Shown: one piece after another, positions 34,096 to 38,007 of the stretch
Layout: the number at the start of each line of letters is the position of its first letter
Position numbering within the stretch: the first letter of the stretch is position 1
NCBI RefSeq assembly: GCF_014204325.1
Contig: NZ_JACHKT010000041.1
Location: 1 to 38,007, forward strand
Reading direction: 5' to 3'
DNA length: 38,007 nucleotides
Source of the DNA: Arcicella rosea
Lineage (GTDB): Bacteria > Bacteroidota > Bacteroidia > Cytophagales > Spirosomataceae
Program-made: the position numbers and the translations under genes
The notes under the pieces: model-generated
The model's input: the letters and a program-made list of their open reading frames with translations, nothing else
What the model was told of the DNA's origin: nothing
The model's database searches: none

Positions 34096-34938
34096 ATGAA
34101 AACGATTTATCTCCTGCTCTTTTTGATGAGCTTATCTTCAGCTTTTTCACAAAATACCGAATCCGTCAATAAGCAATACTTTCATCTAAAACTAAAAGTG
34201 TTGGATGTTAATAATCGTAAAAGTATAGAAGGTGTTTTTTTGAAACTATATACGAGAAATAAGCCTGAAAGGATTGACTCAAGTATCGTAAAAAATGGAT
34301 TTGCCATTTTTAAACTTGAAAAAGGAAATGATTATGAACTTTTAGCACAATTGGATGAATATCTGACTCAGCGAGCTAATTTTAATGCAGCTTGTTATCA
34401 GCAAGATTCCAGTAAAGTATTTTGTGTTTCGGGAATGGATATTGAGCATATCAGTAAGCTATCTAAACAAATTAATTTAATAGAAGCTTCGATGAGTATG
34501 AAGAAAATTAATTTGAATGATGTTTTGGGGCTTGAACATATTTATTATGACTTTGATAAATGGGAAATCAAAAAAGATGCTTGGGAAGGATTACATAATT
34601 TAATTCAATTGCTGAAAGATAATCCGAATATCAAAGTAGAGTTGGGTTCTCATACCGATAGCCGAGCAGATGAAGTTTATAATATGATTTTATCTCAAAA
34701 ACGTGCTGATGAAGCCGTCAATTTCATCGTAAAGAAAGGTAAAATTGCCCAAGAACGAATTATCGCTAAAGGCTATGGAGAAACACAGTTATTGAACCGT
34801 TGTAAGGATGGCGTAAATTGTTCAGAGCAAGAACATGCACTTAATAGGCGAACAGAAATTAAAGTTTTAGGGTATAAAATCAATAATAAAGTACCAGCAC
34901 AACAAAGAGGAACAGCTATTTCTGGGGCGAGAAATTAA
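34096..34938 (+). CDS. OmpA-domain outer-membrane or periplasmic protein
   Basis: 280 residues with a cleavable signal peptide (MKTIYLLLFLMSLSSAFSQ). An N-terminal region (about 25-110) looks like a carboxypeptidase-regulatory/CNA-B-like beta domain (LKLKVLDVNNRKSIEGVFLKLYT by composition). The OmpA C-terminal peptidoglycan-binding domain spans about 148-259: IYYDFDK (149-155), ELGSHTDSR (182-190), IIAKGYGE (222-229) and NRRTEI (250-255), with the diaminopimelate-contacting Asp187 and Arg252 present. It would tether the envelope to the cell wall. It is shorter than typical Bacteroidota OmpA/WD40 proteins. It stands alone upstream of the ribosomal operon. Confidence 0.85.
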   Translation: MKTIYLLLFLMSLSSAFSQNTESVNKQYFHLKLKVLDVNNRKSIEGVFLKLYTRNKPERIDSSIVKNGFAIFKLEKGNDYELLAQLDEYLTQRANFNAACYQQDSSKVFCVSGMDIEHISKLSKQINLIEASMSMKKINLNDVLGLEHIYYDFDKWEIKKDAWEGLHNLIQLLKDNPNIKVELGSHTDSRADEVYNMILSQKRADEAVNFIVKKGKIAQERIIAKGYGETQLLNRCKDGVNCSEQEHALNRRTEIKVLGYKINNKVPAQQRGTAISGARN

Positions 34939-34996
34939 CAAATCTTGCGAATATCAACTCTATCTTGCTGATTATCAAAAACTTTCTTGGTAACAT

Positions 34997-35027
34997 TTTG
35001 TAATTACAAACAGAATGTGTAATTTTG
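34997..35027 (+). promoter_or_regulatory. Consensus promoter of the rpsF-rpsR-rplI operon
   Basis: TTTG (34997-35000), 19 bases, TAATTTTG (35020-35027): an exact TTTG-N19-TAnnTTTG match. Transcription should begin near 35034, so the in-frame ATG at 35015 is not on the message; this fixes the rpsF start at 35060. Confidence 0.88.
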
Positions 35028-35059
35028 CACTCCAATTTTTAAAACAACATTACATACTT

Positions 35060-35431
35060 ATGGAATTACGTAATTATGAAACGGTATTCATCTTAACTCC
35101 CGTTTTGTCTGAACAGCAGACAAAGGATGCCGTTGAAAAGTTCAAAAAAATCCTAACGGATAACAATGCTGAAATCATTAACGAAGAAGCATGGGGAATA
35201 CGTAAGCTGGCGTATCCTATTCAAAACAAACAAACTGGTTACTATTATATCGTAGAATTCAAAGCTGAAGGAACGTTAGTAGCTAAATTGGAACTTGAAT
35301 ACAAGCGTGACGAAAAAGTGATTCGTTTCTTGACAACTGTTCTTGATAAGCACGCAGTTTCATACAACGAGCGTAAGCAAAAAGGTTTGGTAGGTAAGAA
35401 ACCAGTTGCAGCAGAAGCTAAAGCAGAATAA
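35060..35431 (+). CDS. rpsF: 30S ribosomal protein S6
   Basis: 123 residues from the ATG at 35060 ([17 protein letters not shown]). The frame could open at 35015, but that ATG lies inside the promoter. Typical S6 features are NYETVFIL, the mid-region [20 protein letters not shown], and [20 protein letters not shown], followed by an Ala/Lys-rich tail. S6 binds 16S rRNA together with S18 in the platform of the small subunit, and S18 is encoded 34 bases downstream. Confidence 0.97.
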   Translation: MELRNYETVFILTPVLSEQQTKDAVEKFKKILTDNNAEIINEEAWGIRKLAYPIQNKQTGYYYIVEFKAEGTLVAKLELEYKRDEKVIRFLTTVLDKHAVSYNERKQKGLVGKKPVAAEAKAE

Positions 35432-35465
35432 GTAAGACATTCACGAAATTCAACATTTTGAAATC

Positions 35466-35717
35466 ATGACATTAGTAAACGAACCAGTTGACAAAAGCGT
35501 AATCCGCAAAAAATATTGCCGTTTCAAAAAATCAGGCATTAAATATATCGACTACAAAAACCCTGACTTTTTATTGAAGTTAGTAAACGAACAAGGAAAA
35601 ATTCTTCCACGTCGTCTTACTGGTACTTCTTTGAAATTTCAACGTAAAGTAGCTGTAGCTATCAAACGTGCTAGACACTTGGCTTTAATGCCTTACGTGG
35701 CTGACGGATTGAAATAG
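35466..35717 (+). CDS. rpsR: 30S ribosomal protein S18
   Basis: 83 residues. Conserved core [23 protein letters not shown], then [31 protein letters not shown], matching S18 throughout. It forms a heterodimer with S6 on 16S rRNA. Second gene of the rpsF-rpsR-rplI operon. It carries one Cys, so there is no intact zinc-binding cluster, as in many Cys-poor S18 forms. Confidence 0.98.
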   Translation: MTLVNEPVDKSVIRKKYCRFKKSGIKYIDYKNPDFLLKLVNEQGKILPRRLTGTSLKFQRKVAVAIKRARHLALMPYVADGLK

Positions 35718-35729
35718 TTATCATAAATA

Positions 35730-35778
35730 AGGTTTTAGATAATAGGTTTTAGGTAATAAGAAATAGGCGAATAGTTTT
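35730..35778. repeat. Heptamer array in the rpsR-rplI spacer
   Basis: AGGTTTT, AGATAAT, AGGTTTT, AGGTAAT, AAGAAAT, then AGGCGAAT (8) and AGTTTTA: 7-base units based on AGGTNNT. It lies inside the ribosomal protein operon, 48 bases before the rplI start. Confidence 0.65.
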
Positions 35779-35825
35779 AACTATTGCCTTTAAATAAAGC
35801 CCTGATACCTTAATAAAATAAAAAA

Positions 35826-36269
35826 ATGGAAATCATCTTAAAGACTGACATCGCAGGTCTCGGTTATAAAAATGACGTAGTTAACGTGAAACCAGGATAT
35901 GGCCGTAACTACTTGATTCCACAAGGTTTCGCAGTTCAAGCGACGGGATCAAACAAAAAAGTTCTTGCTGAAAACATCAAGCAAGTAGCTCACAAGGCTG
36001 AAAAAGTGAAAATTGACGCTTTAGCTTTAGCTGAAGCTATCGGTGATATTACTTTAGCAATTGCTGCAAAAGTAGGTGAAAGCGGTAAAATCTTTGGTCG
36101 TGTTACTACTATCCAAATCTCTGAATCTTTGAAAGAAAAAGGATTTGATGTAGATAGAAAGAAAATTGCTTTGGATACTGAAGTGAAGTTTGTTGGTGAT
36201 TTCACTGCAACACTTGACTTACACAAAGAAGTGAAACACAAAGTGAAATTCACAGTAGTAGCTGACTAA
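35826..36269 (+). CDS. rplI: 50S ribosomal protein L9
   Basis: 147 residues, full length. The N-terminal domain has MEIILKTDIAGLGYKNDVVNVKPGYGRNYLIPQG, the L9 hallmark; the long connecting helix and the C-terminal domain (KVGESGKIFGRVTT, GDFTATLDLHKEVKHKVKFTV) are complete. L9 binds 23S rRNA near the L1 stalk and helps maintain reading frame. Last gene of the operon, ended by a 20-bp stem terminator. Confidence 0.98.
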   Translation: MEIILKTDIAGLGYKNDVVNVKPGYGRNYLIPQGFAVQATGSNKKVLAENIKQVAHKAEKVKIDALALAEAIGDITLAIAAKVGESGKIFGRVTTIQISESLKEKGFDVDRKKIALDTEVKFVGDFTATLDLHKEVKHKVKFTVVAD

Positions 36270-36310
36270 TTTATTGAAATGGTTTAACAACCGTTTGATG
36301 AATTTTTCTT

Positions 36311-36354
36311 ATAATAAAGAAAGCATCCCATAATTGGGATGCTTTCTTTATTAT
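36311..36354. terminator. Strong bidirectional terminator after rplI
   Basis: 36311-36330 is a perfect 20-base complement of 36335-36354 with a TAAT loop. The arms carry an A run on the left and a T run on the right, so it can end transcription in both directions, serving rplI and the convergent membrane protein gene. Confidence 0.93.
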
Positions 36355-36374
36355 GTGCCTGTTGCTTCCGTAAT

Positions 36375-37913
36375 TTAATTGATAGTAGTGCTGTTGATAT
36401 TTAAGTCGTAGTGTGTTTTTGCTAGGACTTTTACGTTGTTGTTGTAAAAACTAAAGAGGTAAATGTCATAGCTATCATTCGGTAGGGTTGCGTAATGTAT
36501 TTTTTCTTCAAAATCATTTTGAATTAAATTGCCCTTTTTTAATATATTTCTGATTGAAGGAGCTTTTTTACTTACAGGAAAAAGAATGCTATACTTATTT
36601 GACCTAAATATTACAAAAAGGTTTTCGTCAAGACCATGATATGAAAAGCCAGTAGGATTTCTAATAATAAAAAAAGGAAATTGGAATAGGGCTTTTGGAG
36701 ATTGATTGTTTTTTTCAAGCGAAGTTTTCACAAGTATATTCTTTATTAAAGAACCAGTTTCTGGAGTAAATTGACATACACCTTCCTTCAAAGATACTGC
36801 CACTACATCGTTTACGAACTTCATGTCACCTTTTCTAAGACCATGCAATCCACTTGGGAATTTTATTGGAAGCTTTGAAAGTAATACTGGTTTCATTGTT
36901 TCATGGTCATCAAATGTTCTGGTAGAATCATTTCTAAAGAAAAAATACCTTTTATTCAAACTAAAATTTGCACTAAAAACTTGCATTTCCATTCTTTTGT
37001 TGGCAAATTTTGTAAGAGAAATGGCATAAGTATAAGCCATAAAAACAAATGAAAAAGCTACTGAAATCCCTACAAATGTTTTTATGAGGACTTTGTTTTT
37101 TGAAAAAGTATTGATTTTTGAAAAAAGATATAAATAAGTACAAGCCGTTAATAACAAAGGATAAATCATGTACCTTGATTCCTGTTTGCCATTTCTTAAA
37201 AAGAAAGTCAACACGATAATCGCCAAACAAATAGACATTACGCCAAAAAGGAATAGGTTTGTTTTTTTCCCTTTTGTAAAGTAAGTCTTTAATACTTCTA
37301 TCCCGAAAGATATGTAACATGAAAAAATAAGGAATCCAAAGGTATAATTAAGAATGGTATTTATTTTGAGTTGTGAGGAAATAGGTTCAATTAACAAGCT
37401 TGGCATTGCTATAATCGCTATTAATTCTTTTGGATGTTTTAGCCTTTCAAGAATTACACTTGTGCTTGGAGTATAATCTGGTTGTGTATAATTAGCATAG
37501 TAAAGAAACATAACTATGATAGATACAATTAGCCAATAAAAAGCATTTTTGTTTGCTCGTTGTAATGAATATAATACAAAACCGACAGGTGCTAAAATCA
37601 TGCTAGGGGCACTCGTACTAATCGATAGGGCAAAAAATACGATACTCAGAATTAGTTTATTTTGTGTAATAAAGTAAATAGCAAGTACCATCAATAATAC
37701 GACCGTATAATTTTGCAAAGATGCCATTGCCTATAGTGCATTCTCGTACGTCAGTGGTGAAAACAGTAAAATGCTTATTGGCACTAAAGCTAAGTACCCC
37801 ATGTTAGCAAACTGTTTTACAAGTAATCTTAGCAAAACTAATATTGAAGAGATTCCTATCAACATGAATACTTTATAGTTCAATGTCCCCACAACACTGT
37901 AGTATAAAAACAT
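36375..37913 (-). pseudogene. Polytopic membrane protein gene, interrupted
   Basis: The frame reads from 37913 to 36375 except for one TAG at 37731-37733. The 60 codons before it (ending SPLTYENAL) and the 450 codons after it (an ATG two codons on gives MASLQNYTVVLL) are in the same frame and both are hydrophobic, so together they form one protein of about 512 residues with many membrane helices (about 10) and a soluble tail of roughly 200 residues. The layout resembles polytopic glycosyltransferase-like or EpsG-like envelope proteins, but I do not recognise a family. The reading frame begins exactly at the boundary of the 28-bp repeat at 37913, so the true 5' end is probably lost to an insertion sequence. 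Alternatively, the piece 36375-37727 is translated alone. Confidence 0.6.
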
Positions 37914-37940
37914 GGCTCAATCCTTAAATTAGGCTGATGA
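37913..37940 (-). repeat. 28-bp repeat, copy 2 (putative terminal inverted repeat)
   Basis: The reverse complement starts TCATCAGCCT and ends GATTGAGCCA, 25 of 28 identical to 65-92. Similarity stops at 37913, where the membrane protein frame starts. Confidence 0.75.
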
Positions 37941-37951
37941 CTTTTAATGTA

Positions 37952-37959
37952 TATTTTTG
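37952..37959 (+). promoter_or_regulatory. Possible -7 element of the putative transposase gene
   Basis: TATTTTTG fits TAnnTTTG and lies 19 bases before the ATG at 37979. No matching TTTG was found at the -33 distance. Confidence 0.35.
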
Positions 37960-37978
37960 TATTCAAAACATATAAGAT

Positions 37979-38007
37979 ATGCAAATACAACTACATAAGA
38001 TTTTAGA
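37979..38007 (+). CDS. N-terminus of a possible transposase (partial)
   Basis: ATG at 37979 opens MQIQLHKIL and runs off the window. Only nine codons are visible, so the product is inferred solely from its place just inside the putative terminal repeat. Confidence 0.3.

Larger units (their letters stand above)
37913..38007 (+). mobile_element. Left end of a probable insertion sequence (partial)
   Basis: Order from the boundary: terminal repeat (37913-37940), a -7 element TATTTTTG (37952-37959), then an ATG at 37979 opening a plus-strand frame to the window edge. This is the usual layout of an insertion sequence left end. With the element at 1-92, it would give two copies in the same orientation flanking the window. 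Confidence 0.42.

Noticed and set aside
35015-35059. Upstream start for rpsF adding 15 residues
   Set aside because: The ATG at 35015 lies within the consensus promoter, upstream of the expected transcription start.
37941-38007. Frameshifted N-terminal part of the membrane protein gene
   Set aside because: A plausible peptide (HQPNLRIEP) can be read in another frame, but it is encoded by the 28-bp repeat itself and also appears at 65-92 (HQPSLRVEP), so it belongs to the repeat and not to the gene.
1-38007. tRNA or rRNA genes
   Set aside because: I saw no tRNA T-loop motif (GTTCRANYC) followed by an acceptor end and no rRNA segment; a covariance-model scan would be needed to exclude divergent ones.

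Overview
The window is low-GC chromosomal DNA that looks like a member of the Bacteroidota, probably Cytophagales or a near relative. The reasons are promoters of the TTTG-N19-TAnnTTTG type (33856-33886 and 34997-35027), many 800-residue double-FtsX permeases, an S23-type four-helix-bundle gene, and a compact rpsF-rpsR-rplI operon. The placement rests on family knowledge, not on a database search.

Layout. A copy of a 28-bp repeat lies near each end (65-92 and, inverted, 37913-37940). I read these as the ends of two insertion sequences that continue outside the window. A secreted two-domain aspartic protease with a PDZ domain (259-1599) converges on a long minus-strand cluster (1657-25242). 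Read in transcription order, the cluster contains a MacA-like periplasmic adaptor (25242-23983), an inserted plus-strand S23-type gene (23528-23878), a LolD/MacB-type ATPase A1 (23242-22565), eight consecutive full-length FtsX/MacB-type permease paralogues numbered here P1 to P8 (22455-2345), and a second ATPase A2 (2319-1657). No TolC-like outer-membrane channel and no regulator gene are in the window.

The remainder is a mixed set: a penicillin-acylase-family hydrolase, a small membrane protein, a Skp/OmpH-like lipoprotein, smpB, an ABC exporter half-transporter, lhgO, a small lipoprotein, an OmpA-domain protein, the ribosomal genes rpsF-rpsR-rplI, and a broken polytopic membrane protein gene cut by the right-hand insertion-sequence end.

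The most unusual signal is in the spacers. After the stop codon of six of the eight permeases there is an array of exactly five 7-base units (ACTCNNN on the plus strand), ending 0-3 bases from the stop. Most of these spacers also carry a second looser array of GGA(C/T)TTNN units. The S23-type gene is bracketed on both sides by 7-base arrays of another sequence, (G/T)AG(C/T)NNT, arranged as inverted pairs. Further 7-base arrays of yet other sequences lie in the rpsR-rplI spacer and before the small membrane protein gene. This resembles the short tandemly repeated repetitive (STRR) heptamers of filamentous cyanobacteria, but several unrelated unit sequences share the same 7-base period here.

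Inferred working: the adaptor and A1 probably drive one or more MacAB-like tripartite machines with P1-P7, while P8 and A2, separated by a spacer without the arrays, look like a permease/ATPase pair of their own. Twin palindromes about 135-180 bases upstream of the adaptor gene are the best candidate for control of the cluster.
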